Assembly: GCA_003543115.1 (NCBI GenBank)
Contig: DPJH01000046.1
Location: forward strand, 1-5,571
Direction: 5' to 3'
Origin: Candidatus Moraniibacteriota bacterium
Lineage (GTDB): Bacteria > Patescibacteriota > Minisyncoccia > Moranbacterales > UBA2206
Length of the DNA: 5,571 nucleotides
Of the stretch, positions 5,532 through 5,571 are shown piece after piece. The notes under the pieces were generated by a model. It did not search any database, was not told where the DNA came from, and worked only from the letters and a program-made list of their open reading frames with translations. Numbering within the stretch: position 1 is the first letter of the stretch; the number at the start of each line of letters is the position of its first letter. The position numbers were made by a program, and so were the translations under genes.

Positions 5532-5571
5532 ATCAGCCCGCGTCTCTCTCATGAGACCGGGCTGATTTTTT
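5532..5571 (+). terminator. intrinsic terminator of the 191-aa phosphatase-like gene
   Basis: ATCAGCCCG (5532-5540) pairs with CGGGCTGAT (5558-5566). After a one-base bulge (C5541), GTCTC (5542-5546) pairs with GAGAC (5553-5557), leaving a 6-nt loop. T5566-5571 begins a T-run cut by the window end. The stem starts 18 nt after the TAG stop. Confidence 0.92.

Overview
All six protein genes in this 5.6 kb window belong to phosphoryl-transfer families. There are three histidine-phosphatase-superfamily proteins, two APH-fold small-molecule kinases, and one protein with a phosphohistidine swivel domain of the PEP synthase/PPDK type. No RNA gene, insertion sequence, CRISPR array or replication origin is visible. 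No gene-free stretch exceeds 300 bases; the longest, 4717-4937, holds two divergent promoters and a structured leader.

Layout. (a) 1-660, plus strand: an inverted repeat overlapping a promoter, a 65-nt leader, a 155-aa histidine phosphatase with a strong Shine-Dalgarno (SD) site, and an intrinsic terminator. (b) 666-4716, minus strand: a tightly spaced four-gene run, in transcription order APH-like kinase (3763-4716), histidine phosphatase (2917-3753), second APH-like kinase (1875-2879) and swivel protein (666-1847). Gaps are 9, 37 and 27 nt, and a good promoter lies at 4772-4800. (c) 4836-5571, plus strand: a second promoter and leader resembling the first, a 191-aa histidine-phosphatase relative that appears to lack the second catalytic histidine, and an intrinsic terminator at the window edge.

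The outer plus-strand genes differ from the inner block. They have matching promoters and leaders, clear SD sites and GC near 45-48% in spot counts (27/60 at 361-420; 29/60 at 5221-5280). The inner genes have no recognisable SD and are more AT-rich (21/60 at 1561-1620; 14/60 at 4201-4260). One reading is a mobile or horizontally acquired minus-strand cassette sitting between two paralogous single-gene units.

Organism. The standard code, sigma70-type promoters, compact spacing, AT-rich coding sequence and mix of SD and non-SD starts indicate a bacterium. The style recalls Patescibacteria/CPR genomes (for example Parcubacteria-like lineages), but no marker gene here proves it.

Working model (inference): the operon phosphorylates and dephosphorylates one or more small metabolites, or moves phosphate via a histidine on the swivel protein. 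The histidine phosphatases would act on the same pool or on the phosphohistidine. No substrate can be assigned from sequence alone.
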